In this document: piece by piece, positions 1 through 10,859 of the stretch
Layout: every line of letters starts with the position of its first letter
Numbering within the stretch: the stretch's first letter is position 1
DNA from: Symbiodinium microadriaticum
Lineage: Eukaryota > Sar > Dinophyceae > Suessiales > Symbiodiniaceae
DNA: 64,000 bases
Assembly (NCBI GenBank): GCA_001939145.1
Contig: LSRX01000047.1
Location: 402,221 to 466,220 of the forward strand
Reading direction: 5' to 3'
The notes under the pieces: generated by a model
Database searches by the model: none
Seen by the model: the letters and a program-made list of their open reading frames with translations, nothing else
Told to the model about the DNA's origin: nothing
Position numbers and translations under genes: made by a program

Positions 1-88
1 CCAACCCTGAACGCAAACCCTAATCCCAAGAGACTATGTACCCAGTGTATTCATCATAGTACTCGTGTAGACTTGGACCCTGAAGTGG

Positions 89-89
<1 letters not shown>

Positions 90-133
<44 letters not shown>

Positions 134-134
134 G

Positions 135-172
<38 letters not shown>
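90..172. repeat. CT then AT dinucleotide microsatellite
   Basis: A run of CT repeats passes directly into a run of AT repeats. Reading frames through it translate to Ser-Leu or Tyr-Ile runs and are not genes. Confidence 0.95.
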
Positions 173-174
<2 letters not shown>

Positions 175-252
175 TTGTCGGAACTCCTTGAAGACCGAAG
201 TACTATATACATGGGTACATGGAGCCTGAGGGTAGGCCGACCCGAGTTGCAG

Positions 253-369
253 GTGTGGTGTGTGCACCTTGGCTCCGTCACCAACGCCGCCATGCGCAGC
301 TGGTTGGCATCGGAAGCGTACCGCGCTCCTTTCCCTGCACTTGATGACGTACTTGTATTATATAATTAA
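253..369 (+). CDS. exon-like segment, unknown product
   Basis: A 38-codon open stretch follows a plausible acceptor (GAGTTGCAG) and ends at TAA. It begins VWCVHLGSVTNAAMRSW and looks more protein-like than the repeats around it. No family was recognised. Similar-looking stretches occur inside the phosphatase introns further on, so this could be chance. Confidence 0.2.
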   Translation: MWCVHLGSVTNAAMRSWLASEAYRAPFPALDDVLVLYN

Positions 370-589
370 GAGCACCAAGCAGCAAATCCGAAGCCCTCAA
401 CCCACCGCTACGGAGTGAACCCTCTGCCTGAAACTTAATCTTAAGCCATCAAAGCCGAAGCCATGAACGCCCTCAACCCCCAAGATGCAGCCTCACAGAA
501 ATAAGCGCACGGACTGGCATTCAGACTTACAGCACGTAGCTGGAAGTCTCGCGAATCAGTGACAGCGCTTGTAAACAGAATCTACTACT

Positions 590-716
590 TGCATGCATCC
601 CTCTCTATGCCTAGCCGCGTCTCTCGAAGCTGGCAGCGCGTTCATGGAGTACACATGGCATTTGCTCCACGGCTTTTTCTAGATGGCAAGGCCCTTCCAA
701 CAGCGCTCAGCAAACA
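590..716 (+). CDS. exon-like segment ending at a GTAAGT donor
   Basis: An open frame starting at 559 reaches a consensus donor (CAA|GTAAGT) at 716/717, with residues ending GKALPTALSKQ. The acceptor is not clear and no family was recognised. Confidence 0.2.
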
Positions 717-1082
717 AGTAAGTACACGTGAAAACCCTTTGTCTGTGAGCCTCCTTCACACGCGCACACCCGAAATCTTGAATGATTCCGCACGCAACCC
801 GGTGAAATCCTTCAACATCCGTTGGTCTCAATCATACTCCCTGAACTCTTTCGAACCCCAGCTTAAGCTCGTGCTTGTCAATTCTGAGAATCTACAAGTT
901 CTACGTTAAAGTTCGTCCAAACGCCCTGAAACCCTACACCTCGCAAGCCACCTGAAGCCCTCAAGCCCAACCTAAAGCCCTACACCCCTACACGACCCTG
1001 CTAGGGTCTACAGGGTTTAGGGCTCAGGGTTTAGAGTGGTGCCCTGAGGTCTTGGCTTTTGTCTTCCACGGCGGTTTCGCAG

Positions 1083-1136
1083 AGGACACCATGGGCGATG
1101 CAGCCTTTGTAGAGGCCATGGGGACTATCTGTGAGG
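1083..1136 (+). CDS. exon-like segment, unknown product
   Basis: A pyrimidine-rich tract ending TTTCGCAG precedes a short open stretch reading EDTMGDAAFVEAMGTICE, followed by a possible GT donor (GTCCGT). No family was recognised. Confidence 0.2.
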
Positions 1137-1582
1137 GTCCGTAGTTTGGGATTGAGTGTGTAGGGTCTGTGATTCTGTCGGGTTTGGGGGCATCAGGCTC
1201 ATGACCTCGGGACATAAAGTTAAAGTGTTAAGTGCAGCAGGTGCATAGGTTTCAAGTTCCAAAACACTGTAGCCATCAGTCTTGCTCGTTTTCAGCTGTC
1301 AACAAAACCTTATGTCTGAAACCACAGATCCTGGACTCCCTGGGAATCAAATCCCGAAACGTCCCTGAACCTGAAACCTAAACCCTGCAGCCTGAACCTT
1401 CAGTTCGCTCAGGATGAATACTACAGGGACCTGAAACCACTAGTAACATTAGTAATAGTTAGGAATAGCGTCCCCTAGGGTTCTCCACTCTCCACTTAGT
1501 TGAAGCACACTTCTTTGCACCCGCCAGCCGGCTCCTTTTATGTGTTGGCCCTTGTATATGGGGTGCTTTTCCAGCGTAGCAG

Positions 1583-1705
1583 GAATGCATCTGGTTGAAG
1601 CTGATCTTAGGCAGCTTGATTTTCGATCCGCAAAGATTAAGGTCTACTTTCAGCCACCAACGGCGAGTGTTTCAAACCAGATCCCACCGGAGCGCCTTCA
1701 GTGTC
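1583..1705 (+). CDS. exon-like segment, unknown product
   Basis: After GTAGCAG the frame reads MHLVEADLRQLDFRSAKIKV and continues about 20 more residues to a possible donor (GTAGGA). Its mixed amphipathic composition makes it one of the better coding candidates in the left part of the window. Function unknown. Confidence 0.27.
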
Positions 1706-1937
1706 GTAGGAGTTCATTTGCTTGCCTTGCCGTGTGGCTATCTTTATCTAGCTTTATTTTAGTGAGTTTAGTGTGGGGTCTGCTTGGTTTTGTTGTTTCC
1801 CGCTCACGATCTCTCTCTCTCTCTCTCTCGCCATCACTGGCTTTACGGCCTACCGACCGATCAACCGACCTACATACGTACATGTGTACATACTTATACT
1901 TACTATACTTACGTGAAGACATGCATAGTTCGAGGGC

Positions 1938-2055
1938 TGTCCAGAAGCCCTAGACCCTAAACCTTAAACCCTACACTTCCCTAAGCCCTAAACCTTAAAC
2001 CCTGAACCCTAAACCTTAAACCCTAAACCCTAAACCTTAAACCCTAAACCCTATT
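1938..2055 (-). repeat. telomere-like array, CCCTAAA strand
   Basis: Degenerate tandem CCCTAAA/CCTTAAA units. It pairs with the TTTAGGG-strand array at 2166, with a unique core of about 110 bases between them. Confidence 0.9.
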
Positions 2056-2075
2056 CCCGAATCCATGCGGCCTAG

Positions 2076-2166
2076 GTGGCCACAAGAGGCTGGGATCTTC
2101 GAGTCTCTTCCACCAGAGCCCGCCGGAATCTGGAAGTATGTCATCCCTTCCTGCAGCAATTCCTAG
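2076..2166 (+). CDS. exon-like core between opposed telomere-like arrays
   Basis: Between the C-strand and G-strand arrays an open stretch after CGGCCTAG reads WPQEAGIFESLPPEPAGIW and ends at TAG. The placement, a core flanked by CCCTAAA on the left and TTTAGGG on the right, is the same as around several phosphatase exons. Function unknown. Confidence 0.22.
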
Positions 2167-2245
2167 GCAGGGTTTAGGGTTTAGGGGTTTAGGGTTTAAG
2201 GTTTAGGGTTTTAGGGTTTAGGGTTTAGGGTTTTTTAGGGGTTTA
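2166..2245 (+). repeat. telomere-like array, TTTAGGG strand
   Basis: About ten degenerate GGGTTTAGGG units on the + strand, the right-hand partner of the array ending at 2055. Confidence 0.9.
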
Positions 2246-2639
2246 GGCATGAGGGCGGCCGGGTGGGGGGGTTGAGGAGGGGTTTCGAGCTTCAAGCGTT
2301 TATGAAGGGGGATGAAGGTTGCGAATCACAGGCTGCTTGCTATCCCAAGGCTAAACCTTGTCCTTCGGCGACCAGCTCCCCCCCGCTTTCCCTTGACTTC
2401 AGAAGACCTGGCCCCAACCTTGCTCCACAAAAAGCCTCAGCACGCCCCAAACTCCTGGCTGGCCCCGCATGTAAGAGCCGAAGGTCTCCAACACAGACAG
2501 CCCGATATTTACTTGTATGTAGACTGTAGGTTTTTAGGGTTTAAGCTTAGGGTTCCGTCAATAATTAAGTCAGAATCTCCACCCTCTGCTGCAACACAGC
2601 GAAGTATCTAGAGCATTGTTGAGCTTGCTGCAATGATTC

Positions 2640-3260
2640 AGTGTGGGCGCAGCCTGTGTGCCCGATTCGGCTGGTAGAAGGAAGTGCGACATCTAGCAGC
2701 CTTCAAGGCTTCCAGCCGATCAAGATGTGCTAGCTGCTGAATCCCCCGGAGCGATTAGACTCAATGCAAAACATGGACCAATAGTTGACATGCACATGCC
2801 CAAAAGCCATACTGGAAAGCTCATGGCAGCACTGACCAAACGTTTTAGTTTTGGTTCAGTGGCTGGAATAAACATGAACGGCTTCCATCATATTTGGACG
2901 GCCGTGCGCAAGCTCGACAATTGGATCCGGTGGACTTGGTTTGTCACGGCTTGTCAACCCCGCCGCAAGGGGTTTGCACATGGTAACCGTGAGGCTTCGT
3001 CAATGTTATTGCAGAGCTGACTCCTGCAGGTGCTGCAGAAGGTGGAACGGCATATGTCGTCAGCGAGATTCCGGATGCATTGATCCGAACATGTTGATGA
3101 TGTCCGCGAGTCGGCTGTGTCAGCCTGCTCGGAGTCCGACAGTGTAGTCATCTGGTCCTGGCAACAAGCAAAAACATACTTTTGCGTGCTAGCGGATGCA
3201 GCAGGTCAAGGTTTCCGGTTCAGTTTTTACTCGCTGTTTCTGTAGCTATTAATAAGGCTC
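2640..3260 (+). other. repeat-poor stretch, possible coding relic
   Basis: About 600 bases lack telomere-like repeats. Two overlapping open stretches (2727-3020 and 2941-3147) are present, but neither has a recognised motif, and the most protein-like part (residues such as VDDVRESAVSACSESD near 3090) lies beyond a stop. No gene model is supported. Confidence 0.3.
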
Positions 3261-3431
3261 GGGCTGCTAGATGTTTATGAGGGCCCCACAACAGGGACCC
3301 CTTCTATCAAGAACGCCCCATGTAAACCCCGTCGAAAACCAATCAATAGGAAGTCTATGAGAGTACCTGTATACGACCCCTACAAAACCCCCTAAACCCC
3401 CTAAACCCTAAACCTTAAACCCCCTGCAAAG

Positions 3432-3521
3432 GCTTGGGTGCATTCCTGGAAGCTGCTGCCGCCTTGACGATTGCTCCATGGGCAGCTCTCGTGCCTGGGG
3501 ACGCATTTGCGGCGGGCTTAG
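3432..3521 (+). CDS. exon-like segment, unknown product
   Basis: An Ala-rich open stretch (AFLEAAAALTIAPWAALVPG) lies between CTGCAAAG and a TTAG|GTTTTG boundary, where the possible donor is the start of a telomere-like repeat. No family was recognised. Confidence 0.2.
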
Positions 3522-4022
3522 GTTTTGAGGCTTGAGGTGCAAGGTTACTTGGGGTGTCAGGTGTAGTCAGATTTTTGTTTGGAGTTTAAGGTTTAATGAT
3601 GTTTGGCTTTGATTGGGTGCTTTTGGCGCGATGCGATGAAGGCTCTAATAAGTAGTACCCTTCCGGATTTTTAAGGGTTCGACAGGGGGCTTAGTGCTTT
3701 ACAATGCTTGAAACTGGAAACGTTTGATTCCCTAGACATTCCCTACAACCTCCATCTACCCTCTACTTGGCCCTAAACACCCTTAACTTGGGACCATATA
3801 CGCCTATTTTGAGGGTACTTGCAGGGTCCTGGTCTTGCTCGAAGCCGTAAGCACCGAAGACCCACATGCTGGGGCCGCCCTTCGAACCTCCATACTGCCT
3901 AGGGCTTTTAGGGCTTTTCGGGCCGTAGGGGTTTAGGGCTTAGGGTTTAGGAATTTGTGTTCGCAATGATGTAGCTCGTGACACCCACCGTGCACGTCCA
4001 GCCCTGAACTCTCGCGGCTCAG

Positions 4023-4151
4023 GTGGTGGTGTGCAAGCTGGAAGTCCAACAGCACAGAATCTCGGGTAGCATTTCGTCGCGAAAGCTGTGTGTGAAGCAA
4101 TGTGAGGCCTTTGTCAACGAGAGGGCCGAGTATGGCGAGGGGTGTGTTTGA
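4023..4151 (+). CDS. exon-like segment, unknown product
   Basis: After CTCGCGGCTCAG an open stretch of 42 codons begins VVVCKLEVQQHRISGS and ends at TGA. It contains several Cys and charged residues. A GTAAGA donor lies 30 bases beyond the stop in another frame. No family was recognised. Confidence 0.22.
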   Translation: MVVCKLEVQQHRISGSISSRKLCVKQCEAFVNERAEYGEGCV

Positions 4152-4504
4152 AAAGTGTACGGCAGTGTTTGTAGAACAAGGTAAGATGCAACTAAACCCT
4201 AAACCGGCTTAAGGTCAAAGTGTTTAGGGTTGTGTTTAGGGTTTAGCTAAACCCTAAGCTTCCTAAACCTTCAACCCTCAACCGGCAGAAATCCTGAAGT
4301 CTCTACCCAACATGTTGGGTGTCTCCCCAAACCCCGAACCCTGATCCGAACTGTAGGGCAGGGAGTTTACGGATCCTTCTTCCTGAGGTAAGTTCTGTAG
4401 AGCGGGGACGCCCGCCGCAACGAAGAACAACTGACCGTAATTTGGCTCATATTCTGCACATATATAATGAAGAATATGTGGTGACTAGAATGACTAGAAA
4501 TTCT

Positions 4505-4577
4505 TATATTATATTATATTATATTATATTATATTATATTATATTATATTATATTATATTATATTATATATTATATA
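4505..4577. repeat. ATATT pentanucleotide microsatellite
   Basis: More than ten near-perfect copies of a TATAT/ATATT 5-mer, ending in AT dinucleotides. Confidence 0.95.
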
Positions 4578-4924
4578 TATATATACATATACATACACAA
4601 TGTAATACATAACATGTTTCATATTTCGAGCAGTGTATCAAACATGCAGTAGACTACCCCATGCGCCATGAAATCGAAGCCTCACCGGTGGGACCAAGGC
4701 GACCCTGGTGCCTATGCCATGGCCTCAGCAGCAAGCATTCTGCAGGGATTTAGGGTCCAGGTCCAGGGTTTAAGGTTTTGGGGTTGGGGTCTAGGGCTGG
4801 GGTTTAGGGATATGTATGGCCGCTTCTCAACCAGACTCTGCTGTTCCTTGCATGTCATTCTAAATGTTTGAAGAATGTTTGCTGAGTCTGGATTGAACGA
4901 AATTTAACTGAGTTTCGGGTGTAG

Positions 4925-5193
4925 ATGAGCTCAAGGTAGGCACGATTATACCCGAGGCACCTCTTGTAGTTGCAGCTCCAATGCATCTGAGATTTTCGAT
5001 GAACCCTATTAAGCCCAAAACCGGCAAGGTCCTACTTCAGCCCCTGCCGAGACTCATGAACTCTAATTCAAAACTCGCCGTGAAGCTTGTAAAGAAAGGT
5101 CGAGAGTGGGACACTCGTGGCCGCGATCGCTTCTTTGACAGCTATGGTCTGCGCGAAGGCACCATGCTTTTTTCAAGGGGGGTTATGATATGA
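4925..5193 (+). CDS. exon-like open stretch, unknown product
   Basis: This is the longest repeat-free open stretch in the left 8 kb: about 89 codons after GGGTGTAG, ending at TGA. Residues include VGTIIPEAPLVVAAP early and GREWDTRGRDRFFDSYGL late, with many Lys and Arg. If an internal start is used, ATG at 4981 is the first. It could be a single larger exon or a chance ORF; no family was recognised. Confidence 0.3.
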
Positions 5194-5605
5194 CAAGGCC
5201 TGGTAGGCCGTTGAGGGTTTAAATTAAGGTCTGCCAGAAGCTGGTTTGGTAGGGTCCTAAATTTTCTAAATTAAAGCCCTCGTTATGGCAGCTTGCGATC
5301 GGAAGGTTACGGAGTATGGAGTTTAACTAGAGGCTTATGAAGCTTAGGGTACCACTTTTGGGGTTCACACTTCAATCTTGTTGGTTCTGGGATTGGGGTC
5401 GTGAGGTAGCTTGGGTTTGGGGTTGAGGAATCTTCTGAGTGCATGGTTTACGTTGTCGCTGAGACTCCATAGCAGCCAGATTCTCAAGCAAACTGCTGCG
5501 CCCGGTGTCAAACTTGACAGCCTACAACTCCCAGTGGTGCAAGACCCACAAGCCCCGTTGAGAACGATAAGCCTTAATCCTGACTTGGCCTACCGTGGTC
5601 TCCAA

Positions 5606-5785
5606 ACCTAAAACCCTAAACCCCTAAACCCCTAAACCCCTAACCCCTAAACCCCTAAACCCTATAAAGCCCTAAACCCCTATAAACCCCTATAAACCCT
5701 AAACCCCTCTAAACCCCTATAAACCCTAAACCCCTATAAACCCCTACAAACCCTAAACCCCTATAAAGCCCCTTAACCCCTTAAA
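5606..5785 (-). repeat. telomere-like array, CCCTAAA strand
   Basis: A dense array of CCCTAAAC / CCCCTATAAA variants of about 180 bases. Confidence 0.92.
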
Positions 5786-5789
5786 CCAG

Positions 5790-5853
5790 GCGGGCTTCCG
5801 CGCGATCTCCTCGCCTTCCGAGGCCTCCTGCGCCAGGGGTTACCTGCCCTGGG
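5790..5853 (+). CDS. exon-like core between opposed telomere-like arrays
   Basis: The core, bounded by TTAAACCAG and GG|GTTTAGG, reads AGFRAISSPSEASCARGYLP. It sits exactly between a CCCTAAA array and a TTTAGGG array, and both possible splice sites lie at the edges of those arrays. Function unknown. Confidence 0.22.
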
Positions 5854-6024
5854 GTTTAGGCTTTAGGGTTTAGGGGTTTAGGGTTTAGGGTTTAGGCTTT
5901 GGGGTTTAGGGTTTAGGGGTTTAGGGGTTTAAGGGTTTAGGGGTTTGGGGGTTTAGGGTTTAGGGGTTTAGGGGTTTAGGGTTTAGGGGTTTGGGGTTTT
6001 AGGGTTTAGGGTTTAGGCCAGCTG
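5851..6024 (+). repeat. telomere-like array, TTTAGGG strand
   Basis: About 170 bases of GGGTTTAGG(G) variants, the mirror partner of the array at 5606-5785. Confidence 0.92.
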
Positions 6025-6375
6025 TCTAAATTCGGGTCCCCCTCTTAGGGTTTCGGGTTAAGGGTTAAGGGTTTCTATACAGGGTACGATAAGGGTAGTT
6101 CTCTAAATTTGGGTCCCCTTCTTAGCGGTTCCTTAAGGGTTTAGGGTTTAGGGGTTTAGAGGGATCTACAAGGGCTTGCTACAAAGGGTACTATAAGGGT
6201 AGTTCTCTAAATTCGGGTCCCCAATTTTTAGCGGTTCCTTAACGAGATCTGTAAGGGTTTTAAAGGGTAGTTTTCTAAAAGAGGGTCCCTTTCTGGGTCT
6301 TCGAAATAGGGTTAAGGCTTTAGGGCTTAGGATAAAGAGGACCCTGAAAGGGCCTTAGTTCAAGGAACTACCCAC
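6025..6375. repeat. direct repeats of a TCTCTAAATTCGGGTCCCC element
   Basis: A unit with the core 'GTAGTTCTCTAAATTCGGGT' and following 'AGCGGTTCCTTAA' recurs near 6030, 6098, 6197 and, degraded, 6267. The end (6338-6375) carries the inverse, GGAACTACCC. The same core forms the arms of hairpin family E at 25636 and 47374 and recurs near 58.2-58.6 kb. Confidence 0.7.
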
Positions 6376-7190
6376 ATCTTGTACCAGTGTTCGGGCGACT
6401 CCTTGAAGAAACGTGTTGGGGCTTTGGTGCCTTGGACTCCTTGGACTCAGCGGAACTCCAAAAATACGCAAGGAACTGTAGAAACGATATCTATACAAGA
6501 AATGATGGTTGGGAAACTGAAAATGTCGGGTTTCTAGGACACAGGTATATAAGCGCTCAAACGTTCAGGTCCACTGAGGTCCGGGATTTGGCTTGCACAG
6601 GGCTTTGGCTGGAAGATGGATATGAAGCCTCCCGCCTGAGGTGTCGAGCGTGTGGGGCTTTGGCTGGGCTCTGCATCGGAATGAGGTGAATTTAAGGTTT
6701 TTTATGATAGGAACAACAGAAGATATTTATACGAATAAAGTAACAAAGATGGGGGTGGGGAACGTTGAAGCCTCACGAACTTAACTTGGAACCCCAAAGC
6801 CTTAAGCCTAAGACTTACTTGCAGTCACAAGCCCCCTTCCAAACAAGCAATACTAGTAACAACAAAGATTGATTTAAAACTGGAAGTTGAAGTAGAGGCA
6901 TGAGCGAGTATAGGATTTAGGGTTCTTAAGCCTGATAAGCTCATGTTGACGTCCTGAGACAAGCAAAGTATCAACTCGGAAACCCGACCTATGCTCTGCA
7001 CTGTAGATGCCTTCCTGGGCCAGTCCTTTTTTGGGGACCCTGCCGAACCCTAAACCCTAAACCCTAACAGTCCGTTTTAGGACTCTACCGTGGAGTCAGG
7101 AGAGAAGCCAAGCAACCCAACCACGAACTACAGTGGAGAGTATGGGCTTACGAAGCCCTTATACTAATCAGTTAAACCCCAAGTGAACGT
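6376..7190. other. no gene identified; one open frame and an exon-like patch
   Basis: A 100-codon open frame (6387-6689) has no recognised motif. Near 6947-7021 a short stretch reads DVLRQAKYQLGNPTYALHC and looks protein-like. Neither is supported by a family or by clear splice sites on both sides. Confidence 0.25.
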
Positions 7191-7194
7191 ACTA

Positions 7195-7296
7195 CAGGGG
7201 CCGAAATACCTACAGTATTTTTGGGGGTTCCTCTCTATAACTGTAGTATCTAATATGCCCCAAAACCCGAATACTAATTGTTAAGGCCCCTACATT
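7195..7296. mobile_element. MITE-like element, family B copy 1
   Basis: The ends AGGGGCC and GGCCCCT are inverted. The interior has TTTTTGGGGGTTCCT on the left and GCCCCAAAACCC on the right as inner inverted segments. The same arrangement recurs at 12120, 15733, 34427, 39814, 49491 and 59196. Confidence 0.65.
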
Positions 7297-7697
7297 GAGC
7301 CTGTTTAGCTAGGCCCTGCTCTACTGCGCGGTCCTGCGGGAGAGGACGCGCCAGGGCTTCGGGATGTCTGTGTGTTGGGCTTTAAAAAAGAAGCCTGAAT
7401 AACTATTCACACTATTTCGTAGAATCTCTGTAGGCTTCATGGTTTTATTAGGGTTTATAGGGTTTTAGGTGTTAGGCTTTAGGGTTTAGCGTCATGAAGG
7501 GGTCTGCAGGTCTGGTTTCAGGTGTTTTGGGCTTCGTTTTGGGTCGTTTGGTTTTGGGGATCTATGAAGGCATTGAGGCCTGTAGTGTCGGACCTCAGGG
7601 TTTGTAGAAGCGTATAGGATTTGGGATTCTGCTGTAGTGTCTTTTTTGCCTCCGGGTGTTGGCTTTTGGGGCTTCAGGTTTGACTTCAGCGTTTTCT

Positions 7698-7792
7698 GTA
7701 CCCACAGGCTCCATAGTAGTTCCTTCTTGGGATTACTTTATAGGAGCCTAAATATAAGCCACAAAAAGGAACTGCTATGGAGCCCACGGGTA
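7698..7792. mobile_element. MITE-like element, family C copy 1
   Basis: A hairpin of about 95 bases. The left arm CCACAGGCTCCATAGTAGTT is matched in inverse by AACTGCTATGGAGCCCACGG on the right. A second full copy lies at 27641 and a half copy at 26666. Confidence 0.75.
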
Positions 7793-8462
7793 ACTTGTAG
7801 TGCTGCGGATCAGACCTGCCTGGGTCCGCTAGAAGCCCTGAAGCCCTGAGCCCAAATCCTAACTTCTGAGCCTCCGAGTAGATTTTCAGCAGATTTTTCG
7901 AAAGCCCCGAAACCGAAAAACCCGAAACCCTGATCGCTAAACCCTAAACCCTAAAACCTCTAACCCTGAATCCCAAAATTAAATAACTCCCCTAGCCGTG
8001 CCCTAGTGGTGTAGGGTGTAGGGTTCAGGGATCCCATTACCTGTCCCCGAATCTACCACACGCCACTTCCAAAGCCATAAGCCCGAAACCTCTAAGCCGC
8101 AAAACCTAAGCCCTCAGCTCACAGCCCCATGCCCTTTAGGCCCAAAGCCCAGAGCCCCAAATCAGGAAACTCCGAAACTAAACGCTCAAGCCTTTAGATA
8201 CCACATAAAGGTCCGAAGCACTGAGACCATCAAGCATTTATATAAGCCCGGAAGTTTTTGCCCTAATCCTTTATGCTCCAGTTCCTGTATTTCCTGCTCG
8301 GTAAACTCCCTAAACCCTGAACCCTAAACTCCCTGAAACCATGGTCCCCAAACCCTGAGCTCAACATTCTGAAGCCATAAACTCTAAGCTCCGAACGCTA
8401 ATATTTTTGCCTCGAGACTTTAGCATTCAAAGCAATGTTTCGTATGATGCTCTTGAACAAAG

Positions 8463-9003
8463 GCTTTCCAAAGGCTGATGCGGTACCCAGAGCACTTGGA
8501 ACAGGTGCTGTAGTGCTACCGCAACTGGCGGCGCTGGGTGGAGACCTATCCAGAAGCTCCGCTGCAGAGCAAGAAGGCCCGATGCAAGCCTGCGGCCGAG
8601 GCAGCTTCGATTACGCCCGCGACATTGAATGCTCATTTCGGTTCATTGGAGAAGCTTTTCCTCGAGTTGGGGCTCATGCCGGAGGGCTCGCGCGGCCTTA
8701 CTCCGGGCGCAGAGCGCAGGATCTGGACTTTGGACGAGAAGGGTTTAGCAGGTGCTGGCCAAAAGCATTTCAAGCGCACGCGAGTGGTGGGGGAGCGTGG
8801 CGTGGAGGCAACAAAGGGGATCAAAGAGAGCTCGCTCCGGTGATCGCTCTGAGTGGCGAGGTTGCGCCTCCATTTGTGATCGCGACAGGAAGTTCCCAGC
8901 TCAAGGCTTGGAAGGAAATCTGGCCTGTAGCAGCTGTTTTCTCCTCCGAGAATGCCTCCGTGGATGGAGCGATTTTTTTTCAGATCATGGGGCTGCCTGG
9001 TAA
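8463..9003 (+). pseudogene. broken pogo/Fot1-like DDE transposase relic
   Basis: Two overlapping frames together read like a DDE-superfamily (pogo/Fot1/CENP-B-like) transposase. Frame one (8463-8840) has a stop (TAG 8511-8513), then a helical DNA-binding-like stretch (AEAASITPATLNAHFGSLEK) and a first-Asp motif, IWTLDEKGL (Asp codon 8733-8735), followed by VVGERGV. The match then continues in another frame from 8840 with VIALSGEVAPPFVIATG, the usual strand after the first Asp. Near 8960 'SSENASVDGAIFFQ' resembles the E-x-G..F segment before the second Asp. The stop and frameshift make it inactive, and no later catalytic Asp is visible. No terminal repeats were found, so the boundaries are only those of the coding remnant. 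Fairly sure of the superfamily, less of the subfamily. Confidence 0.6.
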
Positions 9004-9041
9004 GAGCTTCAGGTTTAGATTGTTCCCCACATCATTGTAAA

Positions 9042-9334
9042 CCCTATATCCTAAACCGTGAAAGCTTGAACCTAGAAACCCTAAACCCAACACCGTGAAA
9101 GTTTGAACCTCGAAACCCTAAACCCTACAGCGTGAAAGCTTGAACCTCGAAACCCTAAACCCTACACAGTCAAAGCTTGAACCTAAAACCCTAAACCCTA
9201 CACCGTGAAAACTTGAACCTAAAACCCTAAACCCTACACCGTGAAAACTTGAACCTAAAACCCTAAACCCTACACCGTCAAAGCTTGAACCTAAAACCCT
9301 AAACCCTACACCGTGAAAACTTGAACCTAAACCC
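9042..9334. repeat. tandem repeat of about 41 bases containing CCCTAAACCC
   Basis: About seven units with the pattern 'CCGTGAAAGCTTGAACCT' plus AAAACCCTAAACCCTACA. Variants alternate GTGAAAGC, GTGAAAAC and GTCAAAGC. This is a higher-order repeat built on the telomere-like unit. Confidence 0.88.
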
Positions 9335-9419
9335 CCCTCAAATTCGAAGAGGTCGGGATCGACCGAAGCCCCACCCATCAGCGTTGATGCTTTGCTGCTG
9401 GGCCCGGATCCCAAGCCGG

Positions 9420-10020
9420 TTTTGGGGTAAAAGAAGATTCAGGGCCTCTGGATGAAGGTTTACGATTCGCTGTAGAAGGTCGGGCCTTTTGGAGTAAATA
9501 TCGGGGGGGTTTGATGACGTAAGGTTTGGAACTCAGGGTCTGCATGCGCTCGCAGTTGAGTGTTTTCAGCTTTCCAGCTTTAGGATTGTATGGTTAATCT
9601 CCAGCGGTCGTTCATGCGTGATTTTGTGTCTCCTTCTTCAAATCTGAAATGTGCAGGTACATCTGGCTCCTTATCTCTGGGGCTTCTGACTCCAGGACCC
9701 ATTATCACTCTGGAGGAGTCCCGAAGATTCTCGCTCTAAGTTACTCCGGCTCCTCCTCACGACATGAGCGCTCGTTGAGACGTTTGGTACCGTCAGGAAG
9801 GAGATACACGAACACAGCTCGCTTCAAAATGTCCCATAGTTTAGGGGTGCAAAATCCCTGGCAACGAACCTAAGCACGGGCTTCGGTGTTCAGTCTAGGT
9901 GCGTTTTCGGAAGAGGAGGGACGGAATAACTAGAGAAAGCAACACTCGTTCCTTTGTGGCCACCCAAAAACAGCTACTATTGACTATATTTATACCCCCG
10001 AACTCTGTGTTCTTCCCCCT
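9420..10020. other. no gene identified
   Basis: A mostly unique stretch. A 74-codon open frame at 9649-9873 follows GTGCAG, but an alternative frame of the same bases reads equally well. No recognised motif and no array. Confidence 0.3.
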
Positions 10021-10239
10021 AAGCCCTACACCCTAAACCGCTTCATCTTACGATCCTTTTTTTTGCCCATGAGTTGGCTTTAGGGTAAGCAAGGACAGTC
10101 CTAAGACAGCAAGGAGCATGTTGGTTTGAAAAACCTGAAACCAAGTTGAATTAAACGCGAATGATAGTCGCTTCCTGGTTTCCGCCAAACACAAGATCAA
10201 GGCAAAATCAAGGTAAAATACAAGGCGATCCCACAAAAC

Positions 10240-10395
10240 TGCAGCAGATTCTGATTAAGCTGCTAATAAATGTTAGGATTCTAATTAGGCTGCTAAAACA
10301 TATTTATTAGGATTCTACTTCGGCTGCAAAAACAAATATTAGGATTCTAATTGGGCTGCTAGTCAGATATTAGGATTCTAAACAGGCTAAGCCTC
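10240..10395. repeat. tandem repeat TTAGGATTCTAATTAGGCTGC
   Basis: Five diverged copies of about 34-37 bases with the core 'TTAGGATTCTAATTAGGCTG'. The unit is unlike the telomere-like repeat except for TTAGG. Confidence 0.82.
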
Positions 10396-10519
10396 AACCC
10401 GCGTAAACCCTCAAGCCCTAAGCCCCCAAGACCTAAACCCCAAACCCCCAAAACCCGAAGACTTCCAAACATTCTGAGCCCAAAATCTAAATCCTAAAAC
10501 CTTATTCTTCTGCGGCCAA

Positions 10520-10606
10520 GGACCCCCAAAAGACGATGCCGGCTCGCTGCAGGCGATCTTCGAGGCGACGGTGGACGAGCCAGAAGGCTCCTCACATGAA
10601 AGTTCT
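10520..10606 (+). CDS. exon-like segment, unknown product
   Basis: An open stretch upstream of the trinucleotide tract reads DDAGSLQAIFEATVDEPEGS, with an acidic, helix-like composition. It may follow the pyrimidine-rich TTATTCTTCTGCG. No family was recognised. Confidence 0.22.
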
Positions 10607-10859
10607 AGGGCTTTGGGTCTGGTCGTATTTCTTATGATGCTTGCAATTATTGTTATCATTATTACTACTGTTTTTATGACTATATGTATATATACATACA
10701 TATACATGTACTTTATCCGTAATATGGGTATCAGGGCAGCAACAGCCTTAGCATTAACACAGCACCTCCGAGTCCGTAGTCGCCGCTTCCTAACCTGCAT
10801 CCCATCCCCATCCTCATCGACGGTCTCACTGGTGATGGTGCTGCTGCTTCCGGTCCTAC

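Noticed and set aside
1938-2245. Possible true chromosome end
   Set aside because: The arrays are short, degenerate, internal and in both orientations, with unique sequence on both sides, so they are interstitial.
4433-4452. CCGTAATTTGGCTCAT, resembling the dinoflagellate spliced leader
   Set aside because: It lacks the internal GCCAT of the leader and the final AAG, and no donor or Sm-site context follows. Probably coincidence.
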